DNA of 64,000 nt from Aptenodytes patagonicus. Its lineage: Eukaryota > Chordata > Aves > Sphenisciformes > Spheniscidae. Numbering within the stretch: the stretch's first letter is position 1; each line of letters starts with the position of its first letter. The notes under the pieces were generated by a model. It was not told the origin of the DNA and did not search any database. It worked only from the letters and a program-made list of their open reading frames with translations. The translations under genes were made by a program, and so were the position numbers. The stretch spans positions 7,819,501 to 7,883,500 of the forward strand of contig NC_134962.1 of the NCBI RefSeq assembly GCF_965638725.1. The letters are read 5' to 3'. Of the stretch, positions 1-12,200 are shown piece by piece.

Positions 1-230
1 ATATATGACAACTAAGGAGTTCTAAGAACTGCATGCAGAAATATACTAGCGGCCTTTATTTCTCGTGACCTCTTTTTCCACTTTAACATTCTCCGGCTAT
101 TTTCAAAGTATAAGAAATTCCATATTAGAACCACAGCATTACTTACAGTAATCCACAGCCCATTTTCTGTGTTACAGCTGAAAATTAATTCAGAGCAACA
201 ACGAATAAGTGATATCTGAAGCAAATATAC

Positions 231-338
231 CTTTTTCACTTCTATTTCTTCTTTCAGCTCTGTGATCCTGCTGGTATTTCTTGCAAACTTGTTAATTTTC
301 TGTTGATCTTCAAAAGTAACATTGACATCTTCTGCAGC
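231..338 (-). CDS. PFDN4: PFDN4 coding exon 2
   Basis: Exactly 36 codons between acceptor AG at 340-339 and donor GT at 230-229. The start reads AAEDVNVTFED and the end ELKEEIEVKK. It is phase 0 on both sides. The reading frame stays open past the donor, but that extension shows no prefoldin similarity and is intron. Confidence 0.96.
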
Positions 339-1382
339 CTGCAAGGAGAAGAGCTCAAAATGAAGACTTCACTTCTTACATTAACTTGACTCTCACTACA
401 AAATTACTCTTACAAAGCTTCTGAAAAATAACTTTACAGCCGCTACGTTCTGCTTATACACTTGATTCCTTGAAACGCCTCCTCAAGGACATCAGCAATA
501 CCCACATTTAGCTGGGCAGAGGCCCTAGCAACATCCAATTAAAACACCAGCTATCCATGGCATCCTAATACCAAAGGTTGTTTTCTTGACAGCACTGACA
601 GTTGAACCAGACACCTCTGCTCCAAGATCACTGCAGGGTACAGCGCAACATGTCGATGTAATCTGTCAGCAACACCATTTTATGCTAATTGGTCAGCCGG
701 GATGTGCTACAGGAGATTTTAAACCCACTGAACCGTGCCTGAGGCAGACTCTCCCTGACTGACCTGCGGAGATGGCGGCAGGGGCTGCGGCAGGCGACCC
801 GCTGCTGGACACGGGCTGGGTGTCCTCCACTTACAGACAGTTTGCGCGGCAAAAAGGGCTTTAGCCAGTTCACAACAAACTGCGCCAGCAGACTCCGTAG
901 CGTCGGTGTAACCGCATCCGCACCTCCACGCCTGATGGCACGATGAGCCAAGATAACAACGCCAGGACCTTAACGCACCGACAAGCGACCGGGGTTTTTT
1001 CGGCAGGGCCTAACCCGGCGCGGGCCTGACCCGGCAGCGGCCTAGGGAAAGGGAATCCCCCCTCCGGCCCCGCACAGGGCTGCCGTCCGGGGGGCTGCGC
1101 GAACGGGGAGCAGGCGCTCAGGGAGGCACCTCCGGGGAGCCGGAGCGAGGGGTGGGAGGCGGCGGGAGACAGCGATGAGGCCGCGCCGCCCCAGCGCCGA
1201 GAGACGCCGGCCCCCAACGGCCGGAGGGCCCGGCCGGCCGGCCCGCCCGCCCGCCCCGGGAGGCGGCAGAGGAGCTGCCGCCTCCTCGGGGGGAGCCCAC
1301 GGCGGAGGGAGAGGCCGGGAAGGGGAAAAAGCCCTCCGTGCCCTGCTGCCACACTCACCGCTTTCTTCATGGTGGCGGCCAT
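231..1382 (-). CDS. PFDN4: Prefoldin subunit 4, 5' part (exons 1-2)
   Basis: Subunit of the hexameric prefoldin co-chaperone, which passes unfolded actin and tubulin to the cytosolic chaperonin CCT. Two coding exons are visible on the minus strand: 1382-1359 (8 codons, MAATMKKA) and 338-231 (36 codons, starting AAEDVNVTFEDQQ and ending EEIEVKK). Both junctions are canonical (donors GTGAGT and GTATAT, acceptor TTGCAG) and the join is phase 0. The joined 44 residues match mammalian PFDN4 almost residue for residue, as I remember it. This is the start of the first long helix of the beta-type prefoldin coiled coil. The remaining roughly 90 residues lie left of position 1; 1-230 is intron 2 and holds no exon that I can find. 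The gene is head-to-head with CYP24A1, 11.8 kb away between start codons. Confidence 0.96.
339..1358 (-). other. PFDN4: PFDN4 intron 1
   Basis: 1020-bp intron. Its promoter-proximal part is CpG island. The region 690-960 is also fairly CpG-rich and carries a YY1-type AGATGGCGGC (770-779), a 30-codon plus-strand frame starting in it, and two DR3-like motifs at 720-734 and 751-765 (see findings). Confidence 0.85.
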
Positions 1383-1960
1383 GTTGGTAGGGCTGAACTA
1401 TTCACCCTCCGCACAGAGGGGGAGCTGGGGGCACGGGAAAACGGGGAAAGACGAGGGAAAGCGCCCGGCGGCGGCGACCCTGCGCGGCTCGGGGCTCCTC
1501 CCTCTCCCCACCGCCCCCAGTCCGGCGGGTGCCCGGAGGCGCCACAGAGCACACCGTAAACCTCACCCCATCCCCGCAGCGCTTGGTACGTCCTGTTTAA
1601 AGGGGAAGAGACCCGACTCCGCCCCCCCCGCCGACCAAAAAGAGGGCTGTGGCTGCGGCCTGCCAGTGCTGCCGCCAGGTGGCGCCATGAGATGGGGCGT
1701 CGGCGCTGCGGGGCCTCGGGGCCTCGGCCCTCCCGCCCTCTCGGTGCTGACGCCGCAAGCCCGCGGGCGCCCGGTGAGGGCCCGGCTCGGTGCCGCAGCA
1801 GCGGCAGGGTGGGGTACCAGGCGCCTCCCGGGGGAGGACGGCCCCTGAGCGGGGAGCGGGGGGGCGGTCGGGCCGTGCCCAGCCTGAGGCCGGGGCCAGG
1901 GACTCCTGCGAGCTGTCCGCAGCCCTCACCAGCCAAACCAGCCGCCTTTCTGGAACCGGA
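1000..1960. promoter_or_regulatory. PFDN4: CpG-island promoter of PFDN4
   Basis: Dense run of CpG and GC-rich sequence covering PFDN4 exon 1 and about 600 bp upstream of it. There is no TATA box at a sensible distance from the start codon. This is typical of a broad housekeeping promoter. Long open frames on both strands here are by-products of high GC. Divergent plus-strand transcription is possible, but nothing in the sequence proves it. Confidence 0.8.
1359..1382 (-). CDS. PFDN4: PFDN4 coding exon 1
   Basis: Eight codons, MAATMKKA, read from 1382 downward and followed by a GTGAGT donor at 1358-1353. Met1 has A at -3 and G at +4. Met5 sits in a textbook GCCGCCACC-ATG context. The exon lies inside a CpG island, as expected for a housekeeping first exon. 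Confidence 0.95.
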
Positions 1961-3107
1961 GGTGGAAGAGGCCTTCAAGTTCAGATCGTTGCGGTGGGGC
2001 TTTTCAGGCAAAAATAAATACTTTTCTGAAAAGGCTGGTTGACAGCTTCTAAACAGAAACGGGGATAGCTGGCATTTACGCTGCATAATTGCCTCCACAT
2101 GCTTAAGTTTATTTAGCTTCGCACAGCTACAAAGCAAAAAAAACAAACCAGGTCATCATAACATTTCACAACTGCGGGGGAGAGGCCTGGCATCGCGCGT
2201 TCCTGATGCTCAGCTGCAGTGGGTACAAGGCCCGTGATGCAAAACCCTGGGGCCTTGGTGGATGGGCACACCTGGATGTTAAGCGACACGAGGGCTCAAA
2301 AGTGACAGGATTTCTGAAGGTATTCGCACCGGTGGAGGCTGGCCCAGCCACCGCTGCTGGCAACAGTGGCTGAGACTCCTTGAGACTCTGTGATCGGCTC
2401 CTGATTGGGTCTGCCAAGACCTTGAAGAATGATCGGCATCTCCGGTACCCGTGAGCTTTCAAAAATCTTAATACACCTCAGCTACAAAGATTTCCAAGCG
2501 ATACGCTGTTGTGCCAGTGTCAGGTGGGGATGGCAACAAGCCTGCAGTGTAAGATTCAGAAAGGTGTTTGAAAATATCTTCAGGTGTTTTGCTGTGATTC
2601 ATCTTTCTGCTATGCCCTCCTGTGAGCTGCAGTTGAAAGTCATTAGAGTTAGACCCAAAGAAAGTACCTGGGTACGGAGGGTCCAGGGCCCTGGACGGTG
2701 CGCTTTTGAAGCGTCTGGCTTTGGAAGGGAATTTGGAAAGCTAGGTTAGAGTCTGCGGCTCACTGAGCAGTGTCTAGGGAGAATTTGGATCTCCAGAAGG
2801 AAAACCAGACAGTGCTGTGACCAAGGAGCTGTCTAGGGTCAGTACATTCAGTCCCAGGCAGCCAAAACTGCTGAACCTTTTCTCAGAGCTGCCGAGAATC
2901 GCCTCCACCAGTTTGGAGTCCAAAGATCAAAACCATTTCCTGAAGGCAAAATTTATAACCTTTCTTTGTCAAGCTGTACTTTAAAAAGCCTAATACCCTG
3001 ATTGCACGCAATGGTCTTATTCTTCAAACTCTTATTCACGATATGGGAGGCTGATGTACACTTCCCTGCTGTCTGATGGCATCCAAATTCACGTTTCCTA
3101 ACGTGAA

Positions 3108-3134
3108 CGTTCAGGCGCTCCTAACGCCTGAACG
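3108..3134. repeat. 10-bp inverted repeat, 7-nt loop
   Basis: CGTTCAGGCG at 3108-3117 and its exact reverse complement CGCCTGAACG at 3125-3134 flank a 7-nt loop. The segment holds several CpGs in otherwise AT-rich DNA. Function unknown. Confidence 0.7.
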
Positions 3135-4414
3135 ATAAATAACTGTGCATGTTATCCAATGACTGTTTTAATGAAAAATATAGGAACAATCAGCGGAACA
3201 GAGTGATAGTGTTTGCTTTTGTTAGAACCCCTTGTTGCTGAGGGGGAATCCAGTCTTGCAGCTGCAGGAGAATCCTTGCTCATAGGATAGCTATACGATA
3301 GCTCATAAAAGTCCATTCCAAAGGGAATCCATGGAGAACAGTAGAAGACAACACCCAACAGAAGAATGGGTATATATTTCAAAAGTTTCCTATTAATTTC
3401 CTGCAATTAGGCCTTACTAGGAAGAGCTGAAATGTGGCATGCTCCATTCAAGTCTTAGCACATATACTAAGACCATTCTCTCTCAGCCTTGACTTTGTCC
3501 ATCATAGATGGAAACAGTATAGCAGCCCTACTGCCTGCGAGAATGAAAAGTTTGGGTTCCTGCTTTATTACTTACGGAGATGGAGCTTACACCAATGGTG
3601 TTCAGCTTCATTTTGTAGTAGAGCTGGCTCAGGAGCTCTCTTTCAGTAACTGCTTTTTGCTGAATAAATGTAAGAAAGTCACAGCTACTTGTGGGAAAGA
3701 TTGCAGCAGGTTTCTAGCTTAAAAATTAGTCGAGGGAAAAAAAATTAGAACTATCAAAATATTCTATAATGGATATTTACTGAATGAAAAAGTTCTGTTT
3801 TTTTCAGTTCAGAATGACTGCTCGTTTTAAAACTCCTGTTACAAATTAGTAGAAAAAACAATAGAAAAGAAAATATTTTGAGTGGCCCTCAGGCTGACTG
3901 TTACATTTTATTTTGGTGCATAATTTTGACTTGTTTCCCACTGAGGGAAAAAATTATTCACAAAAGTTCTCCCTGGAGAACTATGTTATTATTAACTTAG
4001 GTAAAAACATAATCCTAATTCTAAGTCTTTCTTTTTCTCAGAGAACAAACTCGCATCTCTCTGGCCATTCTCCTACTCTTCCCTAAGTCAGCTATCTTCT
4101 CTCTTCTTAAAGGTCCTACTATGAAAGGATATAGTCTAAACCATGGTTATTTCCGCGGGTTGATTAACTGAATAATACGTTAGGTCTGAGCCAATGTAAT
4201 TTCCTTCAAGAGAAAAGGAGTGGATTTCGTAAGAATTTGATGACATGAAGGCTTTGAAAGTAAATCTTTTTCTCCCACATGCTCAGGCAAGATTTGCGGT
4301 GTGAGCATGTTGCCAAGAGTAACTTACTGTAGACCTTTCTTATGTAAATAAAAGTGAAAACAGTGCACGAGTGCAAACATCTACTCCACATTTAGTGGAG
4401 TAAGATAAACTCAT

Positions 4415-4429
4415 TGAACTCAGTGACCT
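4415..4429 (-). promoter_or_regulatory. Perfect DR3 VDRE consensus
   Basis: The minus strand reads AGGTCA-CTG-AGTTCA. Both hexamers fit RGKTCA exactly with a 3-bp spacer, the consensus for VDR/RXR heterodimers. It lies 8.8 kb upstream of the CYP24A1 start codon and 3.0 kb upstream of PFDN4. The sequence match is certain; binding is inferred. Confidence 0.55.
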
Positions 4430-6233
4430 CATTTCTCTTTCAGTTGCATAAAAGGACTTGCTCTTTCTTGTACTGGTCCTTGTTGTTGTTGTGAGTGTGG
4501 TTAGCTTCACCTTGCAGTTCGGTGGGATCCCTTCCATGGTGTGTATAACCCCCACGCCCTTCATTGTACGTCTCCTTTGCGGTTCTTTTTCACATTTTCA
4601 TTTCATGTTACTTGCTGTAGCCTTTTGCAATACAGCTCAGTGGGAAAGAGTCTTCCCATGCTCTTTGCTGCCTAAGTAAGTTGTTTTGAATTACCAAACT
4701 CTCTACCCTTTTCCCTGAAGTTACACAGAGCTCTTTCTCAGTCTTTGAGCATCTTGAAACACCCACACATCAACAATGTTTGTTAATACAAGATGCATTA
4801 GAAATGGAGAAAACTTAATGGAGACTTAAGTGGTTGGTTTATCTAGATTTAGCCTTTATGAAGTGGATCACTATTAGCAAAAGCCGCACAAAGTTGTACT
4901 ATTTTAATTGTGCCAGTATACTAAAGGGGTACAGCTTCCGTATCATGTAGGCACAGAGCTAGCAGTAGCATGGCATTTCCGATATTAGACAACATGACTT
5001 ATTGTGGCATGAAGGTCCTTATGTCAGAATGCCTATGTCTGGCCTTCTTGTACCAGCGTTGCGGGAGAATGGAGGTTGAAGAAAAAAAAATCCCCTTCTA
5101 AGGGTGTTCTTCTTTTCCAGAAAGACATGCCAGCTCTTAATGATACAAGTCTTAAGTATTTATAGGACAAATCCCCCTTAGTTTTTCATTCTTTTGTGGT
5201 CTGAGAAAAGGAAGGCAGATTTTCTCAGATTTCTAACTTTGTTCTTTCAAAGAAAGAAAATCCCTCCTGTTAGTCAAAAGCAACATCACCATTTCATCAT
5301 TCAAGCCCTCCTCTATGTTCATATATATCCAGCATTAGAGTTATTAAATTGCATTAGGTCCTTTCTGCAAGTCATCCCAATAAACTTCACCCTCTGTGAA
5401 GGAAACTGCTCTTTTCCCTTGCTGTAGTGCTTTGCAGATAGTTCTGCAGCGTCAGCTGGAGCCATGAAGCCAAGGGGAGTTTCTGCTGGCTGTTTGTGTC
5501 TGAGATGGAAGCTGGAGATTCCCTTTTGCTGGGAAATCCCTTTATGGTTAAGCACAGTAGAAGACCTTACTCCACCTTTGTGGACAGTGCTTTATAATCC
5601 CGTAATTCTGGCCCAGCAGAACAGCTGTTGCCTCATGCTGGTTTTATTTAAAATAAAAGGTAAGAGCTATCTCTGCAACCCTGCCCTTCCTCACCGCTAC
5701 TTGGCATCTCAATATCAACAGGGAATATACCAGAGTCCAAAATATTAGCCATGTATTCCTGTTACTCCACAATCCATCCTGTTCCACAAATGTTTCTAGT
5801 GGTGGAACATCTCTCAGTTTACCGGGAACTTTTTGTGGCCCATACTGGAAGTCTTTCTACAAGGCCTACAACTGCAGCATCAGTCTTGCTCTTTTTTGAC
5901 TTTTGTCGTTCATCTTCAGTAAGAACTGCTGACAAACTACCTGGAATTAGGTCTTCAGTTACACCTGTACAGGTAGAAATAATTTCCTTTCTAAAAGCAG
6001 CGCTGTCAGTGCCAGTTTCAGAAGTCGGTATCTATTTCTTGAAAAATACACATAAGCAGGAGTAGAGTCCCGTTCCCTCCTTAACCATCGCCCTGCTGGA
6101 TTCTTTCATCTTAAAGCATTACAAACTTATTTGCCACTGAATCTGGAGGCTGGTTCTAAACTCACAGCAGGTCTGTCAGTAACGTGCCCTGTCTGTAGTG
6201 TCACTCAGCCTTTCTTAGTCTGCACAAGTTTGT

Positions 6234-6261
6234 CTTTTTTCTTTTTTCCTTTTTTTTTTTT
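6234..6261. repeat. T-rich tract
   Basis: Pyrimidine tract, almost all T with isolated Cs, followed by a short G run. Low-complexity sequence. Confidence 0.8.
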
Positions 6262-9200
6262 GGTGGGGGGAGAATCACAATGGAGTTTGGGAGAAGAGTT
6301 TTCCTCAGGGAGGTATCAGATGTGCTCATTTGATACTTTACCAAATAGAGCAATAAATATATTAAATGTTTCCCAAGGGCAGTAGTTGCATTCAATAGTC
6401 ATACATCTGAGGAAACTAAACTCTTCTGTAGAGAGGTATGTGGCCAGACATTTGAACGGAAATAAACAGCAGGATTTCAGGCAAAGGCTTTATCTGATGA
6501 ACTACTGATGCAGTCTGCTCTAATCCTTCCAAAAGCAATGAATAGGAGTAACCAGGATGTGGCCCAGAGGGTATTGAGTTCAGTGAAGCATAGCCCAAGT
6601 GCCTTTTGGCTGACTAATGGTAAAGGAAAATAGAGTTTTCATATTTTCTTATGGCTCTAATGAAGACAATAGAAGCAAAATGCACTCAGTTCACAGGAAT
6701 TCACTACTTAAAGTTCAAACTCATCTCTTTGTGGTTTTACAGAAGTACTGCTGGATTAATAGTATCTTTTACATATCTATTACACCTTTCATCAGAAAAT
6801 AATCTAAAGACCACAGACAAGGATTGTTTCACGCACACCCTCCCTGGGATGAAACACAGCAATGCTCCATGATAGTAAAGACCATCAGAAATCTCCTATT
6901 TATTTGCCATTTCTGGGAAATTTAGAGACCAGATGTTATTACCAAACTGTAGTCGTAGGCAAGATGATGATAATACTAATAACTAGCACTCCTCCTCTCT
7001 GAACACTTGCAAATGGTCATAGCCATGGTGTTGTATATGATTCAGAAGGCAATAGCTGCAAATGGCATAGAAGCTACTAACAGCTGGTTGGGGCTCTGAG
7101 TTCTGTACTGGCTCAGGGGGGAGACACCGCTTGCTTAGTCACTAACTTGACCTAAACCATCTTTCTCGTATATTGGCAAGAGTTCAAGATGCTAGCCTCA
7201 CGAGAGCATCACCTATTATCTTGGTATTTCAGGGGATTTTAGAGGCCAGATATTAATATCTGTGAAACTCGTAATTCTAGAAATATAATACAGTATAATA
7301 CAAAAATAACATGAAAGACTATATTCACACAATTATGCTTTTTGAGATTTTATAGCAACATGTCAGCGCAGGAGCAATAAGGTAAATATTTTTTATTATT
7401 ATAAGATAAATGTAAGAAAAATGTGCAAGAAAAATATTGTTACTGTCTTTTCTTTGACAAACTGGCTAGTAACATCTCATAGAAATAGAGCTTTCGAGAT
7501 CTTGGCAAGTAACAAGCATCTGTTTGCTTTCAAAAGACTTGGTATGAGGTCAGTTTTACCTCAGCAGAAACACATCCATCAGACTGAAAGTAATCTGTGC
7601 AAATGTTACAGGCTTAATCAACAAATCCAGTAAATTGCATGAGTTTGAGTCTGATTCAAGTGTTTGTATAACCAGCTTTAGCAAATTCTCTCAAGACTTC
7701 ATATAACAGCTATTTTTCTAGGCAATTAAGACAGTCACACAACAACTAAAAGCTTCAGGTTCATAAATGTAGATCTTCATTTTAAATTTCAAGTGTTGTT
7801 TGAATTAAAGGGATACTCAACATCTCCTGCTTCTGAAAGCTTTCCTTGCTTTTGGCAAACAGGTTTTGTTCACTTACTTACATTGTAGAGTTATTAATAC
7901 CACTAAAACTGAAAATAATTTAATAATTGTTCAGTACCGTAACACAAGTGCTACTTTGCGCATTAACTGCCTGTGAACAAGGCAACTGCACACGTAAAAT
8001 GTCTTAGCAGAAGGTTAAAAGTATCATTGCATAATATAAAAATTAATAGACACGATTGCTCTTAAGTACACTGTTTCTGTAAGCAGAGCTAAAATCAAGA
8101 TTAATTTCCCAATGGGGAAAAATCACCAAGAATTACTGTCTCAGAAAGCAGATAGCTGCATACATTCATTTTGGCAGAGATGCAAGTGTCAGGGGATTTT
8201 ACAGCTGGAAACATAAATGCATAAATACCTACAGAATTTAGGTGCCTTTTGGATTTGGGATGCCTGAAGATCTACATTTTGCACTGTATAGAGATCTAAC
8301 ACTCCGTGTCTCCATGTGATAGGGCAAATTTTAACTGACTCCTTTGGCCTGAATCTTGGGCATAACTTGACCACCCAGATGCTTCTTTAGACTTTAGGTG
8401 GAATCTTTCACAGTCCCTCCTCGTGCTTCCCAGGACCCTCCTGCTCTCTATACCTTTAGGGTCAGTTAATGAAGACAGATGTCTAGATACTGCGTATTGA
8501 CACAGGACTGTCTGCAGGTCTAACCTGAATTGGATGCAAGCTGGCCTGATTCTTAGATACATCATCTAAAGTCACTACCACCCACCACAAAAAATAAAGG
8601 AGTTTAATGGTAATTTATGGAATCTATATCATTATAGTCTTTTGTTGATACTGCTAAACTAAAACTGCTAAACTGGGTTATGGACATCTGGGAGAAACAA
8701 GGCTGAGAAAAGCAACAGGGCTTGTCCTTTACTAGCTTAGTGTGAAGGTATCCACCCACAATTATTGCTCAATCACAAAATCATGATTCCAGTAGGTACT
8801 TCTGGGCCATCCTGAGGGCTTCAGTTCACTCTGAATTCCCTCAATTTTCCCCTGGAAGTGTTGAAGACTAGTAAAGAGAAACCAGGACTTCCAGTATCAC
8901 CTTCCACGGCACAATATCCACTAGTGAAATTCCTACCTCCTGAACGTGAACCATATGCTTTGAAAAATGAAATGTCCTGACAGATTCCTAAATGCTCCTG
9001 CTTTTTAAACTAAATGTGCTTTCCACAGTGCTGTGTGGAAGGTGAAGAAAGCTTCTAGACTTCTGTCAGTTCTGTCCAGAGAAAAATTCAGCCTGGGACA
9101 GCAACTCATTCTCGCAGCATCCTAATGCACAAATCCTTTGCTACAACAACTCCCTTCCCTGCTCAAGGAGGAGACAATTGCTGAAAGAGACGAGAAACTG

Positions 9201-12200
9201 AAAAAGCCCAGAGAGTGGTTCTAGTTATCAGAAGAAAAGGGAAGAGCCAGTCAAGTCCCGAGTATCTCCAAGCTGACTGTCAGAACATCTTGTCGTGGAC
9301 CTCAATTTCTTGGTCTATGCTCACCACTTTCTCCCTGACTTACCTCCCTGTAAGCTTAACCTGTCTAGAAAATGAAGTATGCGCGGAGCATTGCTTTTTT
9401 CATGTATAGCAGATAATAAATATTTATTCACAGAAAAGATGATTCTTTTTTTTTTTTTAAGTAAACATTAACTATGCTTAATTTAAGTCAAGAAACCTCT
9501 TAATTTTCTTGAACCGTGTACTTACTTAATTAGAGACTCCTTCAGTAGTTGAATGTCGCAATGTTTATTGCAGAGGTAGCTATCTCAAACAGGTCATGGC
9601 CAGCTAGAAGATTCCCTGGCTGGTGGAGTTTGAGCTGTTCATCTACCTTTCTGTTTTTCTAGATCCCTCTCTAAGGATTACCTTGGTCTCAGTTTGCTCA
9701 GCAGACCTTTATTTCCACACTGCTACTGTCATCTTGTAGGAGTGTAATCATCTAGGATGCAGTGAGATCGGAAGAGTTCAGTGTTAAAAAACTAATGTTT
9801 GAGTAAAAATACAATAAAGATTTCCTTTGTTTTCATTTTACAGTGAGTGTCTATATAACAACTTTGAGGTCTCAATTTTTGAATACATTTCAGTTTCTCT
9901 TCTGTAGAATGGGAATTACTGTACTTTCCCATTTCCTAAGCTGAAGCTAAATTCATCAATATTTACAAAACTCTAAGATCCTCAGCTGGAAAGAGACATA
10001 GAATTAAAAGTGTATAAACAAACACGAGCAAAAACCTGGAATAACAACTTTGTGTTTTGACACTAGAGTTTACAAGTTGCATTCAGTTTGTCTTCCCCAG
10101 CATTGTGAAATATCTTGCCTGTGACAGAGATTCTCCCTGTGTAGTCTACCCATTTTCCTATGGCACTTTTACATCGTCGCATTTTAGAAAACGCAGGAGA
10201 CTTCACGAGTACTTTAGGGCCAAAATAGTAACAAAGTTTTTTCCAACAAGGAGAACGAGTAGAGGTCAGGAGACAGGAATTGTGTAGTATGTCACAAAAC
10301 AAACCTGGAATTACAGGTATTAAGAAAGAAAATCCACTACCAATCTAAAGCTCTTTCCCACTGAGGAGTTACATTGGTAATATTTAGTGTATTTGAAATG
10401 CGCTATATGAAAAGCAGTCAGTTCAGTTCGCATGAGCTCAATGCTTTTGATATGTTTTACAATACATTGGAAGTTCAGCTGTTGTGTTTCAATGAGATTT
10501 CCAAGCACACCTCAGTCTCTTAAATCCTGGTGAGGAGTTCTTAGCTCGGTGGGATTTCCAAGCTTTATTTAAAGAATGTGTTACTATTGTTTCCCAAGAG
10601 GTAGGACTAGCAATTACTTCGGCTTAGGAAGCAGCTCTAAAACTTGGACTTCAGGTACTGATTAAATATTTTAGTGATGAAGAAGATATGCTGCAATACA
10701 GCCTTTCTGTAGCTCTACAACAGTCCCCATCAGATCTACAGAAGCACCACACTGGCAGCCCATTTTTCAAGGAACATTCTCTCCTGACATCTGAGACTGC
10801 AGAAATCAAACCACATTTTTTTCTGTAGCAAAAAAGAAGCATAGAAGAATATGTATCATAAGCTGTTCAGTTTTGATCTTTAGATATTTCCTGGTCTTTG
10901 ACCTAAAAATACTCCTTGCCATAGTATAGAAGTGAAGAGGGCTTTTCACTCACAGTTGTCATTAGCTGTTACGATTATTAGAAAATATTGGGAAGTCTTG
11001 TGGATAGACATCTGTGGGACAACGGTGACATCTTCACTGTTACAGGTGCCTCAGTAGAGTGATACTCCTGTGAGGATATGCCCCCAAAATTCAGTTCAAG
11101 AACCCTGTAACTACTGTCATTTTAAGATAACCCTTGATATGTTCTAAAGGTCACAAGAAAAGATTTTGCTGAAAATTAAAGGCTTGTTTTTGAGACGTCT
11201 TGAAAAGGGAGGGGAGGAAAGAGTGAAGGCTGAAAATGCCCTTAGAACTGCACTTTACCAGAAATCGAGGCAATCATTAGCTCTCTCAGCTCCAGGCCTA
11301 GCTGAGCTACAAATATACTAGCTTCCCTGCCAGAGAGTTACATCACTACCACGGAAGTTAAATAAAACCTTTTCCATTCTGTAATTTAAAAACAGCTTAA
11401 TAGAGAAGATTTCGTATTAACAGGGTGGTTTCTTTCCCATAGCAGCGACGAACATGGAAAAACTGACCTGTGCCCAGTTTAGTCTTGACTCGCCTATTCC
11501 AGACTCTTCTAAAGAGATCGTTTCACAGGCACTAAGCTGTGAACTTCAAATGAGTTCATTTTGACTCCTTAAGTAGGCAGGTGTCCACAGAGCACACAAG
11601 TTGTCTCTTCTTGTCTGGTTTCTGAGAAGAATTTACCGTTGAACGAAGCCCGAACTGCGCTCAGTCTACAAGGACAGCAAGATGTGTTTTCAGTAGAACT
11701 GGTTCAAAGAAAACAAATCACAAGAATATCAACTTCTTAACGTGTTTCCCTAAAAAAAAAATTGCAAACCTTTGAACCAGCTTTAATTTTAAAGCCCGTC
11801 TAGAAAGTGTTCTGATCTTGTGGCCCACGTAGTATGATCCCATAGAAGAAAACCACTGAAATAGGGGGGCAGGATTGGGAAGGACGTACAAAAATCACAG
11901 AAAGAGTCTGCAGTGAGATGTCGTGCTTTTGTACATTTTTCTCTGTATTGATCACCGCTACCTTGGTCTTTTTATTGTTATTAATTTGACTTTGAGACAT
12001 GTGCCTTTATGGGTCTCAGGTTCCGTGTCAGACCCATCTTCTGATTATTCCTCTGCTTGTCCCTTCTCGAACACACCCATCTATCTGCACATGCTGCATC
12101 TTACTGTCAGACACTGAAATAAAGGGGATTAAGAGCTGAGTCAGAAAACGCAGCTTGGGAAAGATGAAAAAAGGTAGCGTGGGGTGGAAGAAAATCAAGT

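Noticed and set aside
1..230. Possible PFDN4 exon 3
   Set aside because: No frame here encodes the expected continuation of the prefoldin helix, and no suitable acceptor was found. It is intron 2.
1367..2146. 259-codon minus-strand frame in the PFDN4 CpG island
   Set aside because: Pro/Arg/Gly-rich low complexity typical of GC-rich promoters; it overlaps the true PFDN4 start in another frame.
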